Source of the DNA: DASSFG01 sp035547915
GTDB taxonomy: Bacteria; Planctomycetota; Planctomycetia; Pirellulales; JAICIG01
Assembly (NCBI GenBank): GCA_035547915.1
Contig: DASZTS010000087.1
Span: 109,976 to 173,975, forward strand
DNA length: 64,000 nucleotides
Direction of reading: 5' to 3'
The position numbers were made by a program, and so were the translations under genes. The notes below the pieces were generated by a model. The model was not told where the DNA came from. It was given only the letters and a program-made list of their open reading frames with translations, and did not search any database. Of the stretch, positions 53,597 through 62,700 are shown piece by piece (position 1 is the stretch's first letter; every line of letters begins with the position of its first letter).

Positions 53597-54337
53597 CTAA
53601 AACTCCACGACCATGTTGTCGTGGGCGATGGTCGTCTTCGGAAAAATGGCTCGCGCCACGTCGAGACCTACCGGATCGTCTCCGCTGGCGATCGGGTTCA
53701 GATGCACGAGCAGCAGTTCGCCCACCTGGGCGCGTTTGGCCACCTGGGCCACGGGCGTCGTGTGACTGTGGCCCGTAAGCAGGGCTTGGTCGCGACATTC
53801 GTCGGTGAAGTTGCACTCATGCACGAGCAGGTCGACACCGCGGATCTGCTCCACGTAATTCGCAGCCGGATCCGCCACGGTGTCGGTGACATAGGCCATC
53901 GAATGTCCTGGCCAATCGAGACGAAAACCGACCGTGTCGCCGGGATGTACCAGCGGAAAGGAGGTCAAGGTGCCACCGTTCGCCAGCGCCACCGGACCGT
54001 TGAGCGGTCGGTATTGGCAAGGCAACGGCACGGGAAAGAGCAATTCGTTCAGCAGGTGATTCTGAATGGCAGCGACCTTGGCCGGCTCGGCGTGGACATC
54101 GACGCGCCGCAGCTCGCGACCGTAGAGCACGTCGAACAGGAACGTGAGGCCGAACACGTGATCGAGGTGCGTATGTGTCAGGAAGATATCGAGTTCGTCG
54201 GTTACCAGCCGCGGACCGACGCGGAAGAAACCGCTGCCCGCATCGAGGACTACGCCAACCTCGGGCAACATGAAGCACGCGGTCTGGCGCTTCTCGCAGG
54301 GGTGATAGCCGGCGGTTCCCAACACGGCAAGTTGCAT
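53597..54337 (-). CDS. MBL-fold metallohydrolase (RNase Z-like)
   Basis: 246 residues from ATG 54337. It starts MQLAVLGTAGYHPCEKRQTAC and carries the metal motif THTHLDHVFG, then LLVHECNF and SHTTPVAQVA with the last His, and HLNPIA. It is close to ribonuclease Z and its relatives, but the long exosite arm of RNase Z is not seen. The gene is fourth in the minus-strand Ebo-like block (31 bases after the TIM-barrel gene), so it may act on a metabolite rather than RNA. Confidence 0.75.
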   Translation of the reverse strand: MQLAVLGTAGYHPCEKRQTACFMLPEVGVVLDAGSGFFRVGPRLVTDELDIFLTHTHLDHVFGLTFLFDVLYGRELRRVDVHAEPAKVAAIQNHLLNELLFPVPLPCQYRPLNGPVALANGGTLTSFPLVHPGDTVGFRLDWPGHSMAYVTDTVADPAANYVEQIRGVDLLVHECNFTDECRDQALLTGHSHTTPVAQVAKRAQVGELLLVHLNPIASGDDPVGLDVARAIFPKTTIAHDNMVVEF

Positions 54338-54368
54338 GGTCTTTGATCGTCGCGTTGCGAATTGCGGC

Positions 54369-55202
54369 CTACGGGCCCGCCAAGGGAGATAGAAAGTTAA
54401 ACGCCCGGCGGGCAGCCTCGGGGCCTTCATAGCTGTGCCGGCTCAGTTCGACGTGCACCCCACCCGAGTATCCGCACTTACAAAGATACCGCACGAGCGG
54501 CCGAAAGTCGATTTCGCCTTCGCCGAACATCAGATGCTCGTGGACGCCCCGCCGCATGTCTTCGATGTGGATATTCACCAGCCGATCGGCATAGCGTCCC
54601 ACGTAATCCGTGAGGGGAAGCTCGCCCTGACACTGCAAATGCCCGATGTCCAGCGTAAGCTGGAGGGCGGGGTGCTTGAGCCGCTCAGCCAGTTCATCGA
54701 AAGCGGCCATCGTATCGATAAACATGCCCGGTTCCGGCTCGAAACCGATTCGCACCCGCCGGGCCTGGGCATAGTCGAGCGTCCGCTTCAGTCCGTCGAG
54801 CAGCCGGTTCCAAACCGTCGTGCTGTCCGCGGCGTCGCGGACGACACCCGACCAGAGCGAGACGCAATCGCTCCCCAGGTCGCTGGCGACGTCGATCGCT
54901 CGACGGAGGAAATCGATCCGTCGCTGCCGGCCATCGGCATCGGCCGTGACGAGCGTCGGCTCATGCTTCGTCTTCGGATCGAGCAGGTACCTGGCGCCGG
55001 TCTCGATGACGCTGCGCATGCCGAGCCGGTCGAGCATGCGGCGCAATGCGTCGACATGCGTAGCAAAGTCGGCGGCGTATGGATTGAGCCGCCCATGATC
55101 GAGCGTGATGGCTACGCTGCGGTAGCCGATCTCGGCCAGCAGCTCGATCGCCTGGAATGGATCGTGATGCGCGAGACCGTTGGTATTATAGCCGAGAAGC
55201 AT
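54369..55202 (-). CDS. Xylose-isomerase-like TIM barrel (sugar phosphate isomerase/epimerase family), copy 1
   Basis: 277 residues from ATG 55202. The start LLGYNTNGLAHHDPFQAIELLAEIGY, a central RVRIGFEPEPGMFID (metal Glu), LQLTLDIGHLQC (metal Asp/His), VNIHIEDM (His) and the late HVELSRHSY (Glu) give the four-ligand AP-endonuclease 2-like barrel. EboE of the ebo gene cluster belongs to this fold. It lies downstream of UbiA by 50 bases and is related to the barrel at 56206. The substrate is unknown. Confidence 0.78.
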   Translation of the reverse strand: MLLGYNTNGLAHHDPFQAIELLAEIGYRSVAITLDHGRLNPYAADFATHVDALRRMLDRLGMRSVIETGARYLLDPKTKHEPTLVTADADGRQRRIDFLRRAIDVASDLGSDCVSLWSGVVRDAADSTTVWNRLLDGLKRTLDYAQARRVRIGFEPEPGMFIDTMAAFDELAERLKHPALQLTLDIGHLQCQGELPLTDYVGRYADRLVNIHIEDMRRGVHEHLMFGEGEIDFRPLVRYLCKCGYSGGVHVELSRHSYEGPEAARRAFNFLSPLAGP

Positions 55203-55252
55203 GACGCTCCGCTGGTTTGTTTACACGCCGAATGTGTCACCACGAGGGGACA

Positions 55253-56200
55253 TCAGGTCGAATAGATCCAACGCCCTAGGAACATCGTCGGGACGACCAA
55301 GGCCACGATGCAGGCGGCGTAGAAGGCGCCACGCACGCCCATGCAGACCGCCGCATCGAGCACAATCAGCGAAATCAGGCATTGTTTCACGGCGCCTTGG
55401 ACGTAGACCGGCAAGGGATCGATGACCGCTCGTAAACCCCGCCAGCCGACCATGACGGCCATCAACCCCCAGAACCAATACCAGCGGTCACCCGTCCGCA
55501 AGGCGTAGATCGGCCGGCTGAATTCCGGCACATCGTCCGCGGCCCATTGTGGATACCAGGCCAGCACTGCGATGCCCGCGAGCATCACGAGCAAGGCGGC
55601 CGCCAACGGCGCACGGTGACTCTCGGTGGCTTCCGTGCGCGCAAACCAGGTGACCCCCGCGATATAGATGCCGACACCCAAGGCCACCACCCAATGGATC
55701 GCCACGAAGGGCCCAGCCCCCCCGCTCATACCCATCAGCACGTTCAGCATGCGGCAGCTCCCCATGGCCAATGGCCCGAGCGGCGTGCGCTTCAAGAGGG
55801 CGTCGTACGATACGACGCACGCGGCCAACAAGGTCGCCACGATCCCGCTGCGTGCTGTGGCTTCGAGCATGCCGGCGGTCCAGCCGGCTGCGACACCGGC
55901 GACCAGAAGACCGAAGCCCAACACGCGGGCGAAGGAGGCCGAAATCCGCCCCGAAGGGATCGGTCGCGCCGGTCGCTCCTCGAAATCGACGTCGCGATCG
56001 AAGTAGTCGTTGAGCACCATGCCCGCCAGATAGAGGCACACCGAAGCGACGGCGAGCAAGACGAACGATCCGGCCGGTTGGGCCGTGAGGTGCGTGAAAA
56101 GGAAACCCATGGCGACGTCGGCCAGGGCGGTGAACACATTGGGGAACCGCAGCAGTTCCAGAAAGGCGCGAACTCGGGATGGAGAGGCGGAGGCGGCCAT
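55253..56200 (-). CDS. UbiA-family prenyltransferase (EboC-like)
   Basis: 315 residues with nine hydrophobic helices. FLELLRFPNVFTALADVAMGF at the start and the first Asp-rich motif NDYFDRDVDFEERPARPIPSGR are typical. In place of the second Asp motif there is YDALLKRTPLGPLAMGSCRMLNVLMG, the form that I recall for the EboC subgroup. It would join a prenyl chain to a small acceptor in the membrane. It lies five bases after one TIM-barrel gene and upstream of the other, an arrangement like the ebo clusters. Confidence 0.78.
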   Translation of the reverse strand: MAASASPSRVRAFLELLRFPNVFTALADVAMGFLFTHLTAQPAGSFVLLAVASVCLYLAGMVLNDYFDRDVDFEERPARPIPSGRISASFARVLGFGLLVAGVAAGWTAGMLEATARSGIVATLLAACVVSYDALLKRTPLGPLAMGSCRMLNVLMGMSGGAGPFVAIHWVVALGVGIYIAGVTWFARTEATESHRAPLAAALLVMLAGIAVLAWYPQWAADDVPEFSRPIYALRTGDRWYWFWGLMAVMVGWRGLRAVIDPLPVYVQGAVKQCLISLIVLDAAVCMGVRGAFYAACIVALVVPTMFLGRWIYST

Positions 56201-56205
56201 CGGTG

Positions 56206-57066
56206 TCAGCCGGTCGCGATCCCCAGCCGGTCGAGCGCCTCGGTCACGTAGCCGAAGGCTTCGCGCGCGGCGGCATCGGGATCGTCGATGTACGGATAGA
56301 GCTCGACGGTAACCCAGCCGTCGTAACCCGTGGCCGCGATCGCTCGCAACGTCGCGTCGAAGTCGATCGCGCCGCGGCCGGGCACTAGGTGCTGATGTAC
56401 CCGCGTGGCCGCGATGTCCTCCAAATGATAGTGCCGGGTGTACGGCGCCATCCGCTCGACCCAGTCCTGCGGATCCTCACCGACGCAGAACGCATGGCCA
56501 ACATCGAAGTTCAAGCCGACCTGCGGGGAGTCGATCCGTTCGACGAAACGCAGAAACTGCTCGAATCGCTCGATCATCAGCCCGGGTTCCGGCTCGATCA
56601 GCAGTCCTACGCCGAGGCGTTCGGCCACCTCGACGCACGGCATCAGCTCATCGTAGAAGATACCCGCCGCCCGCTCCCAGTCTTGCGATTCGTCGAGCGG
56701 GCCGCCCGGTTCGGTTTGTACATTCTTGGCGCCGATCTCGGCGGCTAACGCCAACGCCCGTTTGGTATGCTCGCGGCGAATGGCGCGGTAGTGCGGGTCG
56801 GGTTCGATCCACGATGGGTGCCAATAAGGCTGCCGCGGATCGTTGACGGCATTCATCATGAAACCGTTGACGTTGGAGACGGTGAGACCATGAGTCTCGA
56901 GCGCATCCCGCAACGATCGCCTCCGCTCGGGCAGGAGATTTACCGGCCAGGCGTGCGGCACATCGGCCAGAATCTCGATCCCCTGGTACCCTATCTGAGC
57001 GACGCGCTCGATCGCCTCCTCGACGGAAAAATGCATGTAGGCGTTGGAACTGAACGCAAGTTTCAT
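56206..57066 (-). CDS. Xylose-isomerase-like TIM barrel, copy 2
   Basis: 286 residues from ATG 57066, first gene of the minus-strand block. It starts KLAFSSNAYMHFSVEEAIERVAQIGYQGIEIL. Metal ligands fit the family: LLIEPEPGLMIERF (Glu), LNFDVGHAFCVG (Asp/His), YHLEDI (His) and a late VTVELYPYI (Glu). It is a clear relative of copy 1 but not a recent duplicate. A role as an isomerase or epimerase acting on the UbiA acceptor is inferred from the order alone. Confidence 0.8.
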   Translation of the reverse strand: MKLAFSSNAYMHFSVEEAIERVAQIGYQGIEILADVPHAWPVNLLPERRRSLRDALETHGLTVSNVNGFMMNAVNDPRQPYWHPSWIEPDPHYRAIRREHTKRALALAAEIGAKNVQTEPGGPLDESQDWERAAGIFYDELMPCVEVAERLGVGLLIEPEPGLMIERFEQFLRFVERIDSPQVGLNFDVGHAFCVGEDPQDWVERMAPYTRHYHLEDIAATRVHQHLVPGRGAIDFDATLRAIAATGYDGWVTVELYPYIDDPDAAAREAFGYVTEALDRLGIATG

Positions 57067-57271
57067 CCGAGGCTCTCAGAGGCGTTGACACACAAGCCGA
57101 GCAGGGGCAAACCCATATTGTAATCGGCGCGTGGGTCACGGGCGAATGGTCACCGGAAATCGTGCTTAAGCCGCGCCGACGCGTGATAACATGGCATGTC
57201 CGAGCGCCGATTCGCAAGGTCGCACCGTCGTTCGGCGTGGCATCTCTCGATTTTGGTGAGGAACCCGACAA

Positions 57272-58078
57272 ATGTTACCGCGAGCCACGCCACGGATCTG
57301 GGACCTGCATTGCCATATCACTTCGCCCGCGGGGCGCACGCCCATCGAGCGGATGGCCGACCTGATGCGTTATGCCGATCGCATGCGGATCGAGCGGGTG
57401 TGCATCTACATGGGCTATCCGCACAGCATGCAGCCATCGCCTGAGCGGCTGCGGGAAGAGAACGATCAGGTGCTCGAAGCTCTCTCGCATTGGCACGACC
57501 GGGCCTTCGGCTTCTGCTACGTGAGCGGCGAGCACGTGGAAGCCAGTCTCAAGGAGATCGACCGTTGCGTACGAGACGGGCCGATGGTCGGCATCAAGCT
57601 CTGGGTCGCCAAGCGGTGCAACGACCCGTCGCTCGACCCGATCATTCGCCGCGCCGCCGAGCTCAAGGCGGTCATCTTTCAGCACACGTGGTTAAAGACC
57701 GACGGGAACAACGGGCCGGGGGAGTCGACGCCCGACGACCTCGTCGAGTTGGCCAAGCGGCATCCGGGCGTGCCCCTGATCTGTGGCCATACCGGCGGCA
57801 CCTGGGAGCTCGGAATTCGCACGGTGAGGCCCATGAAGCAAATCTCCATCGACCTCGCCGGATCGGACCCGACGAACGGGTTTACGGAGATGGCCGTGCG
57901 CGAGTTGGGCGCCGACCGCGTCATCTACGGCAGCGATGCGCCCGGCCGCAGCTTCGCCAGCCAATTGGCCAAGGTCGTGGGAGCCGATCTGGACGACGCG
58001 ACGAAAGAGCAAATCCTGGGAGGTAATCTGCGGCGCATGATGGCGCCGATTCTTGCGGCCAAGGGAGTCCGCGTATGA
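57272..58078 (+). CDS. Amidohydrolase-family protein (catalytically complete)
   Basis: 268 residues from ATG 57272 behind GAGGA (spacing nine). Metal-dependent TIM barrel: IWDLHCHIT (His-x-His), a central Lys/Trp region IKLWVAK, FQHTWLK and ICGHTGGT (His ligands), and YGSDAPGR with catalytic Asp. COG2159-like. It is divergent from the Ebo-like block and overlaps the next gene by four bases. The active site is intact, in contrast to its neighbour. Confidence 0.78.
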   Translation: MLPRATPRIWDLHCHITSPAGRTPIERMADLMRYADRMRIERVCIYMGYPHSMQPSPERLREENDQVLEALSHWHDRAFGFCYVSGEHVEASLKEIDRCVRDGPMVGIKLWVAKRCNDPSLDPIIRRAAELKAVIFQHTWLKTDGNNGPGESTPDDLVELAKRHPGVPLICGHTGGTWELGIRTVRPMKQISIDLAGSDPTNGFTEMAVRELGADRVIYGSDAPGRSFASQLAKVVGADLDDATKEQILGGNLRRMMAPILAAKGVRV

Positions 58079-58863
58079 CGCCCGGCATCATCGACAGTAA
58101 TGTTTGGTTCGGCCGCTGGCCGTTTCGTCGACTGCCGGGCGACGAGCCGGCCGATCTGCTCGGCCGGCTGCAACGCGCCGGCGTCCGGCAAGCCTGGGTC
58201 GGCAGCTTCGACGCGTTGTTTCATCGCGACATGGGCGCCGTCAACGAGCGGCTCGCCGCCGATTGCCGAGCCTTGGGTGACGGTGAGTTCTGCTTGCCGT
58301 TCGGCACGGTCAATCCAAAGTTGCCCGACTGGGAAGACGATCTGCGACGTTGCCGCGAAGCGCACCACATGCGGGGCATTCGCTTGGCGCCTGCGTACCA
58401 CGGCTATCCGCTCGACGACCCGTCGTTCGTGTCGCTTGTGCGTCGGGCGGCGGAACAACAACTTATCGTCGAACTGCTGATCTCGCTCGAGGACCAACGC
58501 ACCCAACCAGCGCGCGGTCGAGTACCTACGCTCGATATGGCACCGTTGATCGATCTGGTCAAACAGGCATCCGGTCTACAACTCGTGCTGCTCGGCGCGT
58601 TTCATGCCAGCAAACGCGACGTGATCGAGCGTCTCGCGGCGGCGGGCGAAGTCTACTTCGAAATCGCGACGCTCGAAGGCATGGGTGGCCTGACTCGCCT
58701 GATCGAGTGGGTGAGCGTCGATCGGATCTTGTTCGGCTCCGCGGCGCCCTTCTTCTACATCAGCTCTGCCGTCTTGAAGCTAGAAGAATCTGACTTGGCC
58801 GGTCGACAGTTGGAGCAAATCTGTTTCGCCAACGCAGAACGGTTGATACCTCGGCCGCGCTGA
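58075..58863 (+). CDS. Amidohydrolase-fold paralogue lacking metal and catalytic residues
   Basis: 262 residues, overlapping the upstream amidohydrolase (ATGA). It aligns in outline with that protein, but the N-terminal His-x-His is replaced (IIDSNVWFGRWP), the late GHTGG block reads LLGAFHAS, and the closing Ser-Asp is FGSAAPFF, with Ala in the Asp place. The rest keeps the barrel pattern and NAERLI end. A regulatory or structural partner of the active enzyme is a reasonable reading. Confidence 0.65.
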   Translation: MTPGIIDSNVWFGRWPFRRLPGDEPADLLGRLQRAGVRQAWVGSFDALFHRDMGAVNERLAADCRALGDGEFCLPFGTVNPKLPDWEDDLRRCREAHHMRGIRLAPAYHGYPLDDPSFVSLVRRAAEQQLIVELLISLEDQRTQPARGRVPTLDMAPLIDLVKQASGLQLVLLGAFHASKRDVIERLAAAGEVYFEIATLEGMGGLTRLIEWVSVDRILFGSAAPFFYISSAVLKLEESDLAGRQLEQICFANAERLIPRPR

Positions 58864-58913
58864 ATCGACTATGCGCGACGTTTTCATAACACCGGCCAAA
58901 GCCCGCAGCGTAG

Positions 58914-59711
58914 CTACTGCTTCGCCACGCGCAGAAAATGATGCAAAAAGACGCCCGCGGCGACCGAGACGTTAAGTGAGTCGGTGCCCGGTTGCATGGG
59001 AATGGTTGCCCGGCGATCGCACCGTTCGACCAGCGATCGTTCCAGCCCATGCCCTTCGCTGCCGAAAACCAGGGCGATGCGATTCTTACGGCCCATGTGT
59101 TGCAGCGGCTCGGCGTCGGTATCGAGCACCGTGGCGATCAGTTCGTAGTTCCAGTTGCTTTGTAAGCGATGCAGGTCGTCCGGCAGGTTATCGGACTCGA
59201 CCAGCGGCAGGCGTAGCGCGGCTCCCATCGAGACGCGCAGGACCCGTCTCGAAAGCGGATCGGCGCAACGATGGCCCAGGACCAGCGCGTCGGCCCCCAG
59301 CCCCGCCGAAATCCGCAAGACTGCGCCCATGTTCTCGGGGTCCTGCACGTCGGGGCAGACAACGAACGTTGCGTTACTGCTTTTAGCCGCCACCTGATCG
59401 ATCGTCGAAAAGGGGCGTCGGCGGCCGCAGGCCAGCACGCCGCGATGGAAGTTGAAGCCGACGATCGTTTCGACCTGCTTCTGTTCGACCACGAAGAGCG
59501 GTGTCTCGGGTTTCATGAGCGGAGCGAACGTATCGACGTAGTTCCGCTCGACCAGCACCGAAGCGGCTTCGAACTCACTCTCCAACAACCGCCTCGTGAG
59601 CTTTTCGCCCTCGGCGATGAACAGGCCCGACCAACGTGTCAGGTTGCTCTGCTTGAGATTGCGATAGGGATCGAGGCGTCGATCGTCGGGAGAAGTGATC
59701 TCGATGAGCAT
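58914..59711 (-). CDS. SpoU/TrmH-family RNA 2'-O-methyltransferase
   Basis: 265 residues from ATG 59711. An N-terminal L30e-like substrate domain (LTRWSGLFIAEGEKLTRRLL) precedes the SPOUT domain: VQDPENMGAVLRISAGLGADALVL, LVFGSEGHGLERSLVERCD and IPMQPGTDSLNVSVAAGVFLHHF, the three knot motifs. It methylates the ribose of 23S rRNA or tRNA; the exact nucleotide is not clear. It is divergent from ileS. Confidence 0.87.
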   Translation of the reverse strand: MLIEITSPDDRRLDPYRNLKQSNLTRWSGLFIAEGEKLTRRLLESEFEAASVLVERNYVDTFAPLMKPETPLFVVEQKQVETIVGFNFHRGVLACGRRRPFSTIDQVAAKSSNATFVVCPDVQDPENMGAVLRISAGLGADALVLGHRCADPLSRRVLRVSMGAALRLPLVESDNLPDDLHRLQSNWNYELIATVLDTDAEPLQHMGRKNRIALVFGSEGHGLERSLVERCDRRATIPMQPGTDSLNVSVAAGVFLHHFLRVAKQ

Positions 59712-59723
59712 CGAATGAATCCG

Positions 59724-59752
59724 TTGAAAAAAGCCCGGCTGCGCGTTCTACT
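59724..59752 (+). promoter_or_regulatory. Candidate ileS promoter
   Basis: TTGAAA (59724-59729), 17 bases, TCTACT (59747-59752), about 40 bases before the ileS ATG. Matches consensus at 5 and 4 of 6 positions. Confidence 0.4.
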
Positions 59753-59792
59753 TGTGCGCTTTGCATCGCATTCCCAGCCACCCCGAGGGGCC

Positions 59793-62700
59793 ATGTTCCG
59801 TCCCGTCGATTCGAGCCCTCACTTTCCGTCGATCGAAACCGAAATCATCCGCTTCTGGAAGGAGCGGAGGATCTACGAGAAGTCGCTGGGACGACGGACC
59901 AATTCGCCCGCCTTCATTTTCTATGAGGGCCCGCCCACCGCCAACGGCATGCCCCATCCAGGACACTGCCTGACGCGGGCCATCAAGGATCTCTTTCCGC
60001 GTTACCGCACCATGCGCGGCTATCGTTGCGAGCGCAAGGCGGGGTGGGATACACACGGGCTGCCCGTCGAGGTCGAGGTTTGCAAGGAACTGGGCATCCA
60101 TTCCAAGGAGGAAATCGAAGCGTACGGTGTCGAACCGTTCATCCGCAAATGCCAGGAGAGTGTCTGGCGGTATATGCAGGAGTGGGAGCGGCTCACCGAG
60201 CGGATCGGCTTCTGGATCAGGCTCGATGAAGCCTATGTTACCTATCACCAGACCTACGTCGAAAGCGTCTGGTGGTCGCTCAAGACGCTGTTCGACCGCG
60301 GACTGTTGTATCAAGGGCACAAGATCGTCTGGTGGTGGGCACAGGGCGGCACGGCGCTCAGCTCGGGCGAGGTCGGACAGGGCTATCGCGAGGTGGCCGA
60401 TCCGAGTGTTTACGTGCGATTCCCGCTGGTCGACGAGCCCGGCACCTCGCTCTTGGTCTGGACGACCACTCCGTGGACCCTGCCCAGCAACCAGTTTGCG
60501 GCCGTCCGCCCCGACTTGGAATATGCTGTGGTCGCCGACCCCGAAGCTTCCGATACCGGCAAGCTGATCATCGCCGCGGCCCTCGTTGAGACGATCGCCG
60601 CGAAGGTGGGGCGCGAGTTGGCGGTCGAACGCACGTTGCTTGGCCACGAGCTGATCGGCCGGCGATACCTCCCTCCCTTCGACGATTACTATCGAGCGCT
60701 TGGCGAGAAGGAAGGGGAACTCGCGTCAGGCGGGCGTCAGCACATCGCGTGGCGTGTCGTGCCGGCCGATTTCGTCACGGTCGATAGCGGCACGGGCGTT
60801 GTCCATCAGGCGCCCGCCTTCGGCGAGGTCGACTTCGACGTGCTTGGGCGCGAGGCCGAGCGCTTCAAGCCCGGCCAGGGTCCCGAGTTGATCTGCGCGG
60901 TCGGCCCCGATGGAAAGTTTACGGCCGAGGCGCCCGGCTTCCAGGGACGCTGGGTGAAAGAGGCCGACAAGGACATCTCGCGCGAGCTGCGACGCCGTGG
61001 ATTGTTGTATCACCAGGAGCAGTATCTACACGAATATCCGTTTTGCTGGCGGGCCGACGAAGATCCGCTCATCCAGTATCCGCGGCGGAGCTGGTTCATC
61101 CGCACCAGTCGCTTCAAGCAGGAGATGCTGGCGAACAACCACGAGATCAACTGGTTGCCCGAGCACATCCGCGACGGGCGGTTCGGCAATTTCTTGGAGA
61201 CGAACGTCGACTGGGCGTTGTCGCGCGAGCGCTATTGGGGCACACCGTTGCCGATCTGGGTCTGCGAAGAGACCGGTTATATGGAGGCCCTGAGCAGCTA
61301 CGCCAAGCTACTCGGCAAACCCGGTGTGCATGGCCACGAGGTCTGGGAAGCGGCCAAGCAGAACAACCCGAAATTGCCCGACGACCTGCGGGTTCACAAG
61401 CCGTACATCGACGCGGTCACGTACGACTCTCCGAAGGCGCCCGGCAAACGCATGCGGCGTGTGACCGAAGTGATCGACTGCTGGTACGACTCGGGGGCGA
61501 TGCCGTTCGCCCAGTGGGGCTATCCGCACCAGGGCAAGGAACGATTCCAGTCGCAGTTCCCGGCCGACTTCATCAGCGAGGCGATCGACCAGACGCGCGG
61601 TTGGTTTTACAGCCAGCTCGCCATCAGCACGCTGCTGTTCGGTGCGGCCGATAACAGCGAGGCGTCGGCACCGCAACGAGATTATCCGCATCCGTTCCGC
61701 AACTGCATCGTGTTGGGGCTGATGCTCGGCGAGGACGGACAGAAGATGTCCAAGAGTAAGCGGAACTACCGCGAGCCGAATGAGATTTTCGATCGCTACG
61801 GGGCCGACGCACTGCGGTGGTACTTCTTTGCCAACCAGGCGCCGTGGACCTCCATCCGTTACAACGAGCAGGCGATCAAGGACAGCATCCCCGAATTCCT
61901 GTTGCGATTGTGGAACGTCTACAGCTTCTTCGTGATCTACGCAAACATCGACAAGTTCGATCCGGGCGCGGCGCTTGCGGGGAACGTCGGTCAACTGGAT
62001 TCGGCCGATCTCTCCAAGGCCCGTGGGTATCGCCCGGCGGCCCGACGCAGCGAGCTCGATCGCTGGGTGCTCGGCGAGTTGGCCTCGGCCGTGTTGGCCG
62101 TCACCGAGCGGATGGACGCCTACGACAACTTCGCCGCCTGCGGCCGAATCACGGGCTTCGTCGACGCGCTGAGCAACTGGTACGTCCGCCGCAGCCGCGA
62201 CCGGTTCTGGAGCGGTGAAGAGTCGGCCGACAAGGTCGACGCCTATTGGACGTTGTACGAATGCCTGCTCACCACCGCCAAACTGGTGGCGCCGTTCGTT
62301 CCCTTCTTGGCGGAGAGGATCTGGCAAAACCTGGCAGTCGAAGCGACCGGCGGCCGAGCGCCGGAGAGCGTGCACCTGTGCGATTATCCGACGGGCGACC
62401 GATCGATCGTCAACGAGCCGCTCTCGGAACAGATGAATCTCGTTCGCGAGATCGTTTCGCTGGGCCGCAGCGCGCGGATGGGGGCCAAGCTCAAGGTGCG
62501 GCAGCCGTTGGCCAAGGTCGAAATCGTGCTCGTCAACCCGCAGCACCAAGCCTGGCTCGAAGCCCACACCGCCCTCATTCGCGAAGAGCTGAACGTGAAG
62601 CTCGTGGAGTTCATCCCGCGGGCCGACCAATATATTACCTATACGATCCTGCCCGACTTGAAAAAGTTAGGCCCCCGGTTGGGCAAGCGTCTTCCGGCGC

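Noticed and set aside
59271..59792. 170-residue N-terminal extension of ileS
   Set aside because: It is the antisense of the SpoU methyltransferase gene. The ATG at 59793 matches normal IleRS starts.
61308..62630. 440-codon minus-strand frame antisense to ileS
   Set aside because: Antisense shadow; ileS motifs cover the region.
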